In this document: piece after piece, positions 1-8,158 of the stretch
How positions within the stretch are numbered: position 1 is the first letter of the stretch
How the letters are laid out: each line of letters opens with the position of its first letter
Origin: Intestinibacillus massiliensis
GTDB taxonomy: Bacteria > Bacillota > Clostridia > Oscillospirales > Butyricicoccaceae
DNA length: 52,695 nt
Assembly (NCBI GenBank): GCA_029267335.1
Contig: JAJUJC010000008.1
Location: forward strand, 1-52,695
Direction of reading: 5' to 3'
Program-made: the position numbers and the translations under genes
The notes under the pieces: generated by a model
Databases searched by the model: none
Told to the model about the DNA's origin: nothing
What the model saw: the letters and a program-made list of their open reading frames with translations, nothing else

Positions 1-995
1 CCGGGGTTGATGGACGCATCGGTCTGGATGAGCGTCATGACGCGGTCGTCAATCGTAATGTCACGGCTGATCGCGGAGATCGAGCCGGTCGTGATCGTGT
101 TTGCGAGCTGTACGCCGCCGGGCGAGCCGATGGCGAACGCTTTTTCACCCGCCTTGATCTTGCTGGAGTCGCCAAACTCCGCAGGTGTGAAGGTTTTGCC
201 CTCTGCGGCGATCTTGAGCACCGCAAGGTCGGTCTGTTCATCCGAACCAATGACGCTTGCGTTATACTGCATGCCGTCGGACAAGACGACCTTGACCTGC
301 TGTGCACCGTCGATGACATGGTGATTCGTGATGACGTAGCCGTCCGCCGACATGATGACGCCCGAGCCCGAGGACTGTCCCGAGGTGGCAAGGTTGCTCG
401 CGACCACGCTGACGACCGAGGGCGAAACCTTTTCATAAACTTCTTCGCCCGTGAGTCCCTGATCGCTGGCCGACGAACTGCTCGTCGTGTTGGAAATCGC
501 AAGCGACGGCTTATTCGGGTCGTTTGCGGGTGCGCTCTGCGAGGCCGAAGCGCCGCCGTCGAGCGAGCCGAGCTGGGAGCCGATGCCCACACCTGCCGCG
601 AGCAGCATGCATGCCGCCGCAACACTGCCGATGGTCAGGAACAGGCGGCGATGCCGCTTTTTGCCCTTGCCGTTTTCCTGGTGCATCGCCTGCTGCTGGC
701 GCTGCCACTCTTCATAGGTGCCGTGCGGATCGGCGTTATCTGCGCGCACATTCGACATCTGCTGCGCACGCCGCCACTCCTCATAGCTCTGGTAGCCGCT
801 GCCGCTGTGTACGGGTGTCTGATATGGGGTGCGCGGCTCTTCGTCCTGCATGGGTTCCCCGTGCGCCTGCGGCGCGGTGTACTGCGCCTGCTCACGCTCG
901 TACTGCGACTGTTCGCTCTCGTGTGTCTGCGAGGACGGCGCGGACTGCTGCTGCTCGTCGCGCTTGTCATGCTCGTTATTATACTTGAAATCCAT
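1..995 (-). CDS. htrA: HtrA/DegP-like membrane-anchored serine protease (3' end outside window)
   Basis: Trypsin-like serine protease acting on misfolded proteins outside the membrane. 331 codons are visible. Residues 1-115 are a hydrophilic, Gln/Glu-rich cytoplasmic tail with two YEEW motifs (about 71-74 and 94-97). Residues about 117-140 form one membrane helix, then a Ser-rich linker leads to the protease domain from about 185. The catalytic His (about 226, in TNHHV) and Asp (about 256, in TDLAVL) are present. The window edge falls at SINPG, just before the expected GNSGG catalytic Ser, so that residue and any PDZ domain cannot be seen. The gene follows the response regulator and histidine kinase genes in the same direction with an 87-bp gap, which suggests one envelope-stress operon of the CiaRH-HtrA type (inference). 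Confidence 0.9.
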   Translation of the reverse strand, partial: MDFKYNNEHDKRDEQQQSAPSSQTHESEQSQYEREQAQYTAPQAHGEPMQDEEPRTPYQTPVHSGSGYQSYEEWRRAQQMSNVRADNADPHGTYEEWQRQQQAMHQENGKGKKRHRRLFLTIGSVAAACMLLAAGVGIGSQLGSLDGGASASQSAPANDPNKPSLAISNTTSSSSASDQGLTGEEVYEKVSPSVVSVVASNLATSGQSSGSGVIMSADGYVITNHHVIDGAQQVKVVLSDGMQYNASVIGSDEQTDLAVLKIAAEGKTFTPAEFGDSSKIKAGEKAFAIGSPGGVQLANTITTGSISAISRDITIDDRVMTLIQTDASINP

Positions 996-1082
996 AGATC
1001 GTCGTCCCTTTCTTTCGGAGGAGGATTCCTCCTTGTTTCTGAGACCATTGTACAGGGGCATTGTGCACGTTTTTTGATAGCT

Positions 1083-2552
1083 TTATGAACGCTTTGTTAA
1101 ATCGTCCCCTTCTTTGTCGCGACTTTTCTTGGGCTGTGCAAGCGGAAGGGTGAACGAAAACTCGGTCTCACCGCCATCCGAACGCACGGAAATATCGCCG
1201 CCGTGCAGGTTGATGATGTTTTTCACGATGTACAGCCCAAGTCCCGCGCCAGTGCGGTCGCGGCTGCGCGAGTGGTCTGCCTTATAGAAGCGGTCGAAAA
1301 TATGCGGTAAGTCGTCAGCGGAAATGCCGCCGCCGGTATTGGCGACCGAGAACGCGCACATCGCGCCATCCTGCGCCGCATGCAGCCGCAGGGATCCGCC
1401 CTCATCGACGAACTTGACCGCATTGTCGATCAGGTTATAGACCGCGCGGAACACATGGTCGCGGTCTCCCATGACAATGAGCTGATCGGCAAATTCGACC
1501 TCGACCTCGACGCGTTTGGCGTCAAGCTTCTGTTCAAACGACAGGATGATCTGACTCGCCATTTCGGAAAAATCAAACGGCGCGGGGGCAAGCAGCAGCT
1601 CGCCCGACTGGATCTTCGCCGCATCGAGCATACGCACGACCATACGCGACAGCCGGTGCACCTCTTCCGAGATGATGTGCAGGTATTTGTCGTGCTGACC
1701 CGCGGGGATCGTACCATCCAGCATGCCGTCGACGAAGCCGCCGATCGTCGTCATCGGGGTCTTGAACTCGTGGCTGACGTTGCCGATAAAGCCGCGCGTC
1801 AGCTCTTCCAGCTGCTCGAGCGAACCTGCCATATTATTGAACGCAAGCGACAGCTCGTCGATCTCGTCGCACTCGTTATCGACCGGAACGCGCACGGAAA
1901 AATCACCCTGTGCAAACGCCTTGGCTGCGTTGGACATGGTCTTGAGCGGTCGTGTGATCCGCGACGAGGTGACATATGCCATGAGCAGGATGCCGACGAG
2001 CGTGATGGACACAATGACCACAAAGGTGCGCATGACATGCCTCAGCATGCCGGTCACCGCCGCGCCCGAGGCGCTGACGAACACAAACGCACTTACATCG
2101 CCGTTCGGACCGACCGCACGCGCACCCACGACATAACTCGACTCGCCCAGTGCGCCGCCTAGCGTGCCGACCTCGCTGTAATAGCCCTCCGCATCGACAC
2201 GGTGCAGCACCGCCGCGGGCACTGTGATGTCCGTGGCACGGTCTACACTGTCCCCATCCGCCTGCACCAAGCCCGCGCCCGCCGTATCCGTGACCAGGAT
2301 CGACACATTGCTGTCCTTCGCCATGAAGAGCAGCACGAGCTGATACATTTTATCGTATTCCGTGTTGTAATTTTCGAGCACCCCTGCGGTCTGCTCCGCA
2401 GCGTTGATCGCAACCTGCTTGAGCTGCGCCTGTTTCTCATTGATCGAGTACCGGTTGACCTGATGAAAGAACGCCATGCCCGCAAGCAGCAGCGCGATCA
2501 GCGTGATGGACGCATACGACAGAAAATTCTTAACAAAAAATGTTTTTTTCAC
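1083..2552 (-). CDS. Sensor histidine kinase with HAMP domain
   Basis: Membrane sensor kinase of the PhoR/VicK type, 489 aa. Residues about 9-31 form the first membrane helix, about 32-173 an extracytoplasmic sensing region, about 174-196 the second helix, then HAMP, HisKA with phospho-acceptor His about 261 (VSHEFKTPM), and an HATPase domain with N-box (NLIDNAVKF) and G-box (GAGLGLYIV). I chose the GTG start at 2552 because AAAGAGGT sits about seven bases upstream. A TTG start at 2576 would give a 4-bp overlap with the response regulator but has no better ribosome site. It lies 20 bp after the response regulator, its evident partner, and 87 bp before htrA. Confidence 0.92.
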   Translation of the reverse strand: MKKTFFVKNFLSYASITLIALLLAGMAFFHQVNRYSINEKQAQLKQVAINAAEQTAGVLENYNTEYDKMYQLVLLFMAKDSNVSILVTDTAGAGLVQADGDSVDRATDITVPAAVLHRVDAEGYYSEVGTLGGALGESSYVVGARAVGPNGDVSAFVFVSASGAAVTGMLRHVMRTFVVIVSITLVGILLMAYVTSSRITRPLKTMSNAAKAFAQGDFSVRVPVDNECDEIDELSLAFNNMAGSLEQLEELTRGFIGNVSHEFKTPMTTIGGFVDGMLDGTIPAGQHDKYLHIISEEVHRLSRMVVRMLDAAKIQSGELLLAPAPFDFSEMASQIILSFEQKLDAKRVEVEVEFADQLIVMGDRDHVFRAVYNLIDNAVKFVDEGGSLRLHAAQDGAMCAFSVANTGGGISADDLPHIFDRFYKADHSRSRDRTGAGLGLYIVKNIINLHGGDISVRSDGGETEFSFTLPLAQPKKSRDKEGDDLTKRS

Positions 2553-2572
2553 ACAAACGACCTCTTTTACGG

Positions 2573-3250
2573 TCAATCCTTGGTTTCAAACTTATAGCCT
2601 ACGCCCCAGACCGTCTTGAGATCCCACTTGTTGCTGACGCCCTCCAGTTTTTCGCGCAGACGCTTGATATGCACGTCGACCGTGCGCGTATCGCCAAAAT
2701 AATCGAAGCCCCACACGTCATCGAGCAACTGTGCGCGCGTGAACACGCGGTTCGGACTGGACGCAAGAAAATAGAGCAGCTCGATCTCCTTCGGCGGCGC
2801 ATCCACCCGCTTGCCATCGACGATCAGATCATATGCCTGCTTGTCGACCACGAGCTTGTCATAGCTCAGCTTGCCGCTGTCCTCGGGTGCAAGCCGACGG
2901 AACACCGCGCGGATGCGCGCGATGACCTCGCGCATTTCGAGCGGCTTTACGATATAGTCATCCGCACCCATTTCCAGCCCGGAAACGCGGTCGGAGGTCT
3001 CGCCCTTTGCAGTCAGCATGATGATCGGCACATTGGATTCCTCACGGATCGTGCGGCACACCTCCCAACCGTCCATAATGGGCATCATCACGTCGAGCAG
3101 CAGCATGTCCGGGGTTTCACTCTTCCATTTTTTCAGTCCCTCCACACCGTTCGGTGCTTCGATCACTTCATACGCCTCGCGCTCAAGGTACAGGCGCAGC
3201 AGTTCGCGGATATTTTCTTCGTCCTCGACGATCAGTATCTTTTTTGCCAT
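2573..3250 (-). CDS. OmpR/PhoB-family response regulator
   Basis: Two-component DNA-binding regulator, 225 aa, normal length. The receiver domain (1-115) has the acidic pair E9/D10, phospho-acceptor D53 (LLLDVMMP) and conserved K102 (YIVKPL). A winged-helix DNA-binding domain fills about 130-223 (PPKEIELL, DVWGF, VDVHIKRLR). The ATG at 3250 follows GGTGG with seven bases between. A longer reading from GTG at 3262 would add four residues and is less likely. It starts the regulator-kinase-htrA gene set. A TATAAT-like element (3283-3288 on the minus strand) lies upstream, but I cannot pair it with a convincing -35. Confidence 0.93.
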   Translation of the reverse strand: MAKKILIVEDEENIRELLRLYLEREAYEVIEAPNGVEGLKKWKSETPDMLLLDVMMPIMDGWEVCRTIREESNVPIIMLTAKGETSDRVSGLEMGADDYIVKPLEMREVIARIRAVFRRLAPEDSGKLSYDKLVVDKQAYDLIVDGKRVDAPPKEIELLYFLASSPNRVFTRAQLLDDVWGFDYFGDTRTVDVHIKRLREKLEGVSNKWDLKTVWGVGYKFETKD

Positions 3251-3321
3251 AAATAGCACCACCTACCCAGTATAGTACATTTATTATACACCTTCTGCGC
3301 AACGATTGCATTAACGAAGTG

Positions 3322-3358
3322 TAAAAAGCAGCCCGTCCCTGCTGATTGGGACGGGCTG
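3322..3358 (-). terminator. Intrinsic terminator after the SLH protein gene
   Basis: A perfect 11-bp stem (3329-3339 with 3348-3358, 8-base loop) is followed on the minus strand by CTTTTTA. It lies just past the stop of the SLH gene and upstream of the response regulator. Confidence 0.85.
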
Positions 3359-3375
3359 TATAAAAAAGACATAAT

Positions 3376-4737
3376 TTACGCGCCAAGCGCCTTATAGGAT
3401 GCCAGATCGGTCGGCAGGTCGACCTTAACGTCGTTTCCGAACTTCATATCGGTCGACTTCATGGTCATAGTCATATCCATGCTCTGACCCTCTGCCTTGA
3501 CAGACATGCTCATGGACATATCCATGCCGGTGTACTTGCCGTTCTTGAGCGTGCTGGAAACAGTCATATCACCAAAGGTCAGACCGGTCGCCGCGCCGGC
3601 AACTTCCTGCAGGTTCATGCTCTTCATCATGTTGGAGATCATGCTGTTCATTGCGCCCGGTGCAAACTTGACCGTATAGGTGGTCGCGCCGTTTGCGGTG
3701 GTCTCCTTCAGGCTGTCAATGACAGACAGACCGGTGGTCGTGTAGCTTGTCATATCGATCATGCTCTGCATGGAGTTGAAGTCCATGGGCATCTTGATCT
3801 TCTGATCGCTCATGTTCATGTAGTAGTTACCGTCCGTGTAGTAGACGTTGTAAGGCATCTCGATCGTTGCCTTATCGCCTGCAGAGACCAACTCCTTTGC
3901 AAGCTCCATCTTCATCGTGCCGGTCATCGCCATCTTGGACTTGTTAAGGTCGGTCAGATTCATGTCCGCCGCGGTGTTCAGGGTCATGGACATCTTCATC
4001 ATGTCCTTGCCCGCATTTTTGACGTCTGCGGTGATGTCCATCTTTGCGGACATCTTACCTTCCTTGGAGTATGCCGCGCTTGCCTTGGCATAATCCTTGT
4101 AGCTCTTAAAGAATGCCTGCGTATCGGCAGCCTTGTCCTTGGCGACTGCGCCGTCCGTGACCAGTTTGTCGAGCAGGGTGCCGGAGGTGCTGTTCTTGGG
4201 CTGTACTGCCAGTGTGGTGTAGCTCATTGCCGCGACATGATCGCGGAGGAAATTCGTAGTGTCGCAGTTGAATGCATCGACAACGCCCTCTTCCTTGCCC
4301 TTATCGAGCGCGGTCGCATAGGTGAAGTCGCCGCCCGCCGCATCACTGTGGCCGAGCGCGCGCAGGAGTAACGTGGTGTACATCTGCGCATCGCACTTAT
4401 CGTTCGGTGCAAAGGTCGTATCGGTCGCGCCGGTGGTCAGCTTATTGTCATAAAGATACTGCACATAGGGCTTCTGCCAATCCTCCAGATCGGTGAACGG
4501 TGCCGAGTAGGTCAGTGCCTTCGCCTCGGTCTCCTTGCCCAGCAAACGCACGAGCATGGTCGCCGCCTCGGCACGCGTCGGTGCACGGTCGAGCTCGTAG
4601 CCCGCGGTGCCGCCCTGGAACAGGCCAAGCGCCTTGAGCTTGTCGGCTGCATTTTCAAAGTTTGCCGCAGACGCGGAGGCGACCAGAGTAGTAACGACCG
4701 CTGCACCCGCAACGATGAGCTTAAAAGACTTTTTCAT
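3376..4737 (-). CDS. Secreted SLH-domain protein with methionine-rich C-terminal domain
   Basis: Secreted protein, 453 aa. An N-terminal signal peptide (1-24, cleavage near ASA-A) is followed by S-layer homology sequence at about 30-130 (PTRAEAATMLVRLLG; FTDLEDWQKPYVQYLYDN), which in this family binds cell-wall polymers. The C-terminal two thirds is a repetitive beta-rich region with many Met, Lys, Asp and Thr residues. It looks like the LolA/LppX-type fold seen in Gram-positive DUF6612-like proteins, but I am not certain of the family. The start is fixed by GGGAGGATC seven bases upstream. It stands alone, divergent from ldh and closed by a strong terminator. Function is unknown beyond likely wall attachment. 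Confidence 0.8.
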   Translation of the reverse strand: MKKSFKLIVAGAAVVTTLVASASAANFENAADKLKALGLFQGGTAGYELDRAPTRAEAATMLVRLLGKETEAKALTYSAPFTDLEDWQKPYVQYLYDNKLTTGATDTTFAPNDKCDAQMYTTLLLRALGHSDAAGGDFTYATALDKGKEEGVVDAFNCDTTNFLRDHVAAMSYTTLAVQPKNSTSGTLLDKLVTDGAVAKDKAADTQAFFKSYKDYAKASAAYSKEGKMSAKMDITADVKNAGKDMMKMSMTLNTAADMNLTDLNKSKMAMTGTMKMELAKELVSAGDKATIEMPYNVYYTDGNYYMNMSDQKIKMPMDFNSMQSMIDMTSYTTTGLSVIDSLKETTANGATTYTVKFAPGAMNSMISNMMKSMNLQEVAGAATGLTFGDMTVSSTLKNGKYTGMDMSMSMSVKAEGQSMDMTMTMKSTDMKFGNDVKVDLPTDLASYKALGA

Positions 4738-4872
4738 AATGATCCTCCCTTTGAATATCCCGTAGTTATTCTGTACATCATTCTATCACAACCGTTTTTT
4801 AAATGCACGCGTTTTTCTGGATTCCTCTTCGTTTTAAGCAAATCGTAAGATTTGGAACCGAAGGTTACAATA

Positions 4873-4890
4873 TTGTTAAATTTCAAACAA
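4873..4890 (+). promoter_or_regulatory. Candidate Rex operator upstream of ldh
   Basis: The 18-mer TTGTTAAATTTCAAACAA matches the clostridial Rex consensus TTGTTAA-N4-TTAACAA at 12 of 14 fixed positions. It lies about 28 bases upstream of the ldh -10. Rex is the NADH-sensing repressor that commonly controls lactate dehydrogenase. No rex gene is in the window. Confidence 0.6.
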
Positions 4891-4914
4891 ATCCCTTTTC
4901 ATTATATACTAATA

Positions 4915-4923
4915 TGGTATACT
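4915..4923 (+). promoter_or_regulatory. Extended -10 promoter of ldh
   Basis: TGGTATACT is an extended -10 without a good -35. The predicted start is near 4930 and the ribosome site AAAGGAGG begins near 4953. Confidence 0.55.
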
Positions 4924-4968
4924 ATAGCTGAATAGAAAAACACCGTTCCTTTAAAGGAGGGAGCATGT

Positions 4969-5907
4969 ATGGTAAACCTTAGAAAATGCGGCGTCATCGG
5001 CGTAGGCTTTGTCGGCGCGACTTCTGCGTTCACGCTCGCGACGAGCGGACTGTTTTCCGAGCTTGTGCTGCTCGACGCCAATCGCAAGAAGGCGGAGGGC
5101 GAAGCTGCGGATATCAACCACGGCGTATCCTTTGCACAGCCCTGTAAGGTCTATGCGGGTGATTATGCCGATCTTGCCGACTGCGGCATCGTCGTACTCG
5201 CGGCGGGTGCAAACCAGAAGCCCGGCGAATCGCGCATCGAACTGCTCGGACGTAATCTTGCGATCCTCAAGAGCATTATCCCCCAGATCACCGCGGTCAA
5301 CCGCGAGTGCATCCTGCTTATCGTATCCAATCCGGTGGATATTTTGACCTATATGGCGACCAAGCTTGCGGACTTGCCCGCGGGTCATGTCATCGGCTCG
5401 GGCACGGTGCTCGATACCGCCCGCCTAAAATATCAGCTTGGGCAGTATCTCGGCGTGGATGCGCGCAATGTACACGGCATCATCGTCGGTGAGCACGGCG
5501 ACAGCGAACTTGCAGTGTGGTCGTCCGCGAACATTTCCGGTCTGGACATCGAGGATTACTGCCGCTGCGTGGGCAAGGATTACTCTTTCTCCACGATGCA
5601 GCACATCTATGAAAACGTGCGCGACGCAGCGTATTCCATCATCGAAGGCAAGGGCGCGACCTACTATGGCATCGGCATGGCGGTGCGCCGCATCGCGGAA
5701 GCGATCCTGCGCGATGAGCACTCGGTTCTGCCCGTGACCAGTCTGGTCAAGACCGACTATGGCGAGGTCTGCCTTGGTTTACCGACTGTCGTCGGCGCGC
5801 AGGGCGCACTCGCTGTACTTGACCTGCCACTGTCCGATGCGGAACGTGCGCAGCTCGATTCCTCCGCGGAAAAGCTGCGCGCCGTGCTCGACGAGATCGG
5901 CATGTGA
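4969..5907 (+). CDS. ldh: L-lactate dehydrogenase
   Basis: NAD-dependent L-lactate dehydrogenase, 312 aa, which reduces pyruvate to lactate and regenerates NAD+. The Rossmann motif GVGFVG is at 11-16. Substrate-specificity Gln83 sits in NQKPGESR; malate dehydrogenases normally have Arg here. The substrate-binding Arg is near 152 (GTVLDTAR) and the catalytic His is H176 (GEHGDSE). The ATG at 4969 follows AAAGGAGGG with good spacing; the ATG at 4965 is out of frame. It is a single-gene unit between its own promoter and a terminator shared with convergent yebC, with a Rex-like site upstream. Confidence 0.95.
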   Translation: MVNLRKCGVIGVGFVGATSAFTLATSGLFSELVLLDANRKKAEGEAADINHGVSFAQPCKVYAGDYADLADCGIVVLAAGANQKPGESRIELLGRNLAILKSIIPQITAVNRECILLIVSNPVDILTYMATKLADLPAGHVIGSGTVLDTARLKYQLGQYLGVDARNVHGIIVGEHGDSELAVWSSANISGLDIEDYCRCVGKDYSFSTMQHIYENVRDAAYSIIEGKGATYYGIGMAVRRIAEAILRDEHSVLPVTSLVKTDYGEVCLGLPTVVGAQGALAVLDLPLSDAERAQLDSSAEKLRAVLDEIGM

Positions 5908-5910
5908 ACG

Positions 5911-5940
5911 CAAAAAAGCCGCCCATATGGGCGGCTTTTG
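5911..5940. terminator. Bidirectional terminator between ldh and yebC
   Basis: A palindromic stem around GCCGCCCATATGGGCGGC (5918-5935) is flanked by an A-run and a T-run, so it can end ldh on the plus strand and yebC on the minus strand. Confidence 0.88.
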
Positions 5941-5953
5941 TGTGTACGCGGGT

Positions 5954-6697
5954 TTAGCCCTCGTAATCGTCCTCGTTTTCCCAGTTGTGCCACACGTTCT
6001 GCACGTCGTCGTTATCCTCGAGGTTGTCGAGCAGCTTGCGCATCTGCGCCATGTCCTCTTCCTTTTCGAGGGTGACATCGTTCTGCGGCACCATTTCGAC
6101 CTCGGCTTCGAGGAACGTATAGCCCTTGGACTCGAGGGCTTCGCGCACGACGCCGAAATCCGCCGGCGCGGTGTAGATCTGGAAGCTGGTCTCGTCCGCC
6201 TGAAAATCCTCTGCGCCCGCATCGAGTGCTGCCATCATGACCTCATCCTCGTCCTGCTCCTCGCGCTCGATGATGATGACGCCCTTCTGGTCGAACTGCC
6301 AGCCCACGCAGCCGGTCGCACCCATGCCCGCGCCGAATTTATCGAGCAGGTGACGCACATCCGCGGCGGTGCGGTTGCGGTTGTCGGTCAGGGTCTCCAC
6401 GATGACTGCAACACCGGACGGGCCGTAGCCTTCGTAGTTGATCGCTTCGTACTCAATCGCACCATTCGCGCCCGAATACTTATCGAGCGTGCGCTTAATG
6501 TTATCGTTGGGCATATTGTTCGCCTTCGCCTTTGCAACAACGTCGCGCAGACGGGAGTTGTTCTCGGGGTTTGCTGAGCCGCCCTCCTTGATCGCAATCG
6601 CCATTTCACGACCGATCTTGGTGAAGATCTTCGCCTTTTTCGCGTCGTTCGCGCCCTTGCGCTTCGCGATATTATGCCACTTGGAATGTCCCGACAT
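5954..6697 (-). CDS. yebC: YebC/PmpR-family regulator
   Basis: 247 aa, full length for the YebC family. It begins with the signature MSGHSKWHNIAKRKGANDAKK and contains the family segment GYGPSGVAVIVETLTDNRNRT. Members act as transcriptional regulators (PmpR) or as factors that help ribosomes at difficult sequences; which applies here cannot be told from sequence. The C-terminus is strongly acidic. The start follows GGAGA with correct spacing. It is a single gene convergent with ldh. Confidence 0.95.
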   Translation of the reverse strand: MSGHSKWHNIAKRKGANDAKKAKIFTKIGREMAIAIKEGGSANPENNSRLRDVVAKAKANNMPNDNIKRTLDKYSGANGAIEYEAINYEGYGPSGVAVIVETLTDNRNRTAADVRHLLDKFGAGMGATGCVGWQFDQKGVIIIEREEQDEDEVMMAALDAGAEDFQADETSFQIYTAPADFGVVREALESKGYTFLEAEVEMVPQNDVTLEKEEDMAQMRKLLDNLEDNDDVQNVWHNWENEDDYEG

Positions 6698-6791
6698 CTA
6701 TGATACTCTCCTTTTATAAAACAATTCGCATCTAAATAGCATTTTATCAAACTTCCTGCCGATACGCAAGGCTGCCCATCAAAAAAAATTT

Positions 6792-6820
6792 GTATAAAGC
6801 ACGTTTTCCGCGGCATACTA
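6792..6820 (+). promoter_or_regulatory. Sigma-G-like (forespore-type) promoter of the micropeptide gene
   Basis: GTATA (6792-6796), a 17-base spacer and CATACTA (6814-6820) fit the B. subtilis sigma-G pattern (GHATR, about 17-18 bases, CATNHTA). The same bases can be read as a sigma-A promoter (TTGTAT, 18 bases, CATACT), so the assignment is tentative. Confidence 0.45.
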
Positions 6821-6852
6821 GTTTCAAACCGAAAAAAGCGAGGTGAGTTTTT

Positions 6853-6966
6853 ATGTCTAAGGATCAGCCGAACCAGAGCCAGAACAAGTGCCCGAACCAG
6901 AGTTCGAGCCAGAACAAGAACCCCCAGAGCAGCCAGAACCGCAAGAATCAGCCGAACGCTGACTAA
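6853..6966 (+). CDS. Asn/Gln/Ser-rich 37-residue micropeptide
   Basis: Small ORF starting MSKDQPNQSQNK and ending NRKNQPNAD. It has 8 Asn, 8 Gln, 7 Ser, 4 Lys and 4 Pro in 37 residues, no hydrophobic stretch and one Cys. AGGTGA lies eight bases before the ATG, a promoter-like pair lies upstream, and a very strong terminator follows, so it looks like a dedicated single-gene transcription unit. The composition recalls gamma-type small acid-soluble spore proteins (rich in Asn, Gln and Ser), but the length and order do not match a family I recognise. With the forespore-type promoter, a spore role is a reasonable guess, not a demonstrated one. Confidence 0.6.
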   Translation: MSKDQPNQSQNKCPNQSSSQNKNPQSSQNRKNQPNAD

Positions 6967-6985
6967 TCGCGGCTCTGTGATGCGC

Positions 6986-7039
6986 AAAACGGGACTGCGA
7001 CACGGTCATTTCACCCTGTCGCAGTCCCGTTTATTTATT
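6986..7039 (+). terminator. Strong terminator after the micropeptide gene
   Basis: A perfect 16-bp stem (6987-7002 with 7017-7032) is followed by ATTTATT. It overlaps the last codons of the convergent mrnC gene. Confidence 0.85.
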
Positions 7040-7439
7040 CTGCATGTACGACAGCATCGTACAGCGCGTTGACACGGTCATAGTCCCCACGCAGGTACAG
7101 CCAGCCGAACAGTGCTTCGAGCGCGGTTGCAAGGCTGTACTCCCCGTGCGTGCACGATTTGGGCACACTGCCGGGCTTGGCATTGCGTCCGTGGCGGAAC
7201 ACCGCGCTCTCCTCCTCGGTCAGCAGCGGCAGCAGCACCTTCGCCGCGCGCGCCTGCGCGGGTGCACACACGAGCGCGATTGTCTTTTTGTGCAGATTCT
7301 TCGCTGTGGTCGAGCCGTCTGCGGCAAGGCGCGCGCGTGTGAGCAGCTCGTAGACCGCGTCCCCGATGTGCGCCAAACCGAGCGCGCTCAGCGCGTCCAT
7401 TGCGGGTTTGTCGAGCGTGTGGTGTAAATAATCCTGCAA
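7035..7439 (-). CDS. mrnC: Mini-ribonuclease III
   Basis: 134 aa RNase III-like protein without a dsRNA-binding domain, the family that matures 23S rRNA in Firmicutes. The catalytic-domain signature IGDAVYELLTR is near residues 25-35, and the second acidic helix is seen in YSLATALEALFGWLYL. The start is assigned to TTG at 7439 because AGAGGG lies seven bases upstream and this gives the usual family length. The longer reading from 7562 adds a stretch with no family resemblance. It is convergent with the micropeptide gene, whose terminator overlaps its end, and divergent from thioredoxin. Confidence 0.88.
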   Translation of the reverse strand: MQDYLHHTLDKPAMDALSALGLAHIGDAVYELLTRARLAADGSTTAKNLHKKTIALVCAPAQARAAKVLLPLLTEEESAVFRHGRNAKPGSVPKSCTHGEYSLATALEALFGWLYLRGDYDRVNALYDAVVHAE

Positions 7440-7494
7440 AGTGCAGCCCTCTTTTCCATAATCATTGCTGATTGTTAATTTTTTGTGATGTGTG

Positions 7495-7523
7495 TTGCGG
7501 GGGTTGTCCGAATATGATAAAAT
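7495..7523 (+). promoter_or_regulatory. Promoter of thioredoxin gene
   Basis: TTGCGG (7495-7500), 17-base spacer, TAAAAT (7518-7523) with an extended TGA before the -10. Confidence 0.6.
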
Positions 7524-7596
7524 TATACCGAAAAGGGCGGATAAAGTAAACCCCTCGCACAAATACGTTTATCCACCGCGAAAGGAGCAAATCATT

Positions 7597-7908
7597 ATGG
7601 CAATCCTTCATCTGACTGAACAAGACTTTGACACCGAGATTGCAAACGCCGCGGTTCCGGTTCTCGTTGATTTCTGGGCGACCTGGTGCGGTCCGTGCAA
7701 AATGTTAGCGCCTGTGCTGGAGCAGATCGACCAAGCCCTTGCCGGCGGCGCAAAGATCTGCAAGGTCGACGTCGACCAGCAGCCCGCGCTTGCGGCACGC
7801 TTCGGCATCATGAGCATCCCCACCCTGCTGTTCTTCCGCGACGGCAAGCAGACCGATAAAATGGTCGGTGTGCACTCCAAGGACGACATTCTGGCCGCAC
7901 TTAAGTAA
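7597..7908 (+). CDS. trxA: Thioredoxin
   Basis: 103 aa cytoplasmic disulfide reductase with the active site WCGPC (C31 and C34) and the conserved cis-Pro loop SIPTLLFF. Length is typical. The ATG at 7597 has AAAGGAG nine bases upstream. It is monocistronic, between its own promoter and terminator. Confidence 0.95.
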   Translation: MAILHLTEQDFDTEIANAAVPVLVDFWATWCGPCKMLAPVLEQIDQALAGGAKICKVDVDQQPALAARFGIMSIPTLLFFRDGKQTDKMVGVHSKDDILAALK

Positions 7909-7920
7909 GCGTTTCACCCC

Positions 7921-7973
7921 AAAAGCCCGCAGCTACAATCCTTTCCTCTGGGATTGCAGCTGCGGGCTTTTTT
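7921..7973 (+). terminator. Terminator of thioredoxin gene
   Basis: A long stem (7921-7941 with 7950-7971, one mismatch near the middle) is followed by a T-run at 7968-7973. Confidence 0.88.
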
Positions 7974-8158
7974 CATCCTATTTCTGCTTGTGCTGATCGC
8001 AGGTTATCTTGCAGACCTTGTAAACAAGCCGCTCTATCACTAATGCGGTGTTCTACCTGTATGTGCTCAATCTGTGCACGGTATCCGTGGATGCCGGGTT
8101 ATGGTTTTGTAGTCGTCATCGGGCAAACACATTGCCGATACATCCGGCAAACAGGTGA
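7974..8158 (+). pseudogene. Possible remnant of a phage-holin-like membrane protein
   Basis: Two adjoining fragments read like the end of a small membrane protein interrupted by a stop and a +1 shift. The first (7974-8043) reads FLLVLIAGYLADLVNKPLYH then stop. The second (8042-8158) includes AVFYLYVLNLCTVSVDAGLW. The order (hydrophobic helix, then an aromatic helix ending near a Gly/Leu turn) recalls the C-terminal half of TcdE/TIGR01593-type phage holins. There is no start codon or ribosome site because the thioredoxin terminator lies directly upstream. The match is by eye and weak; it may simply be noncoding. Confidence 0.3.
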
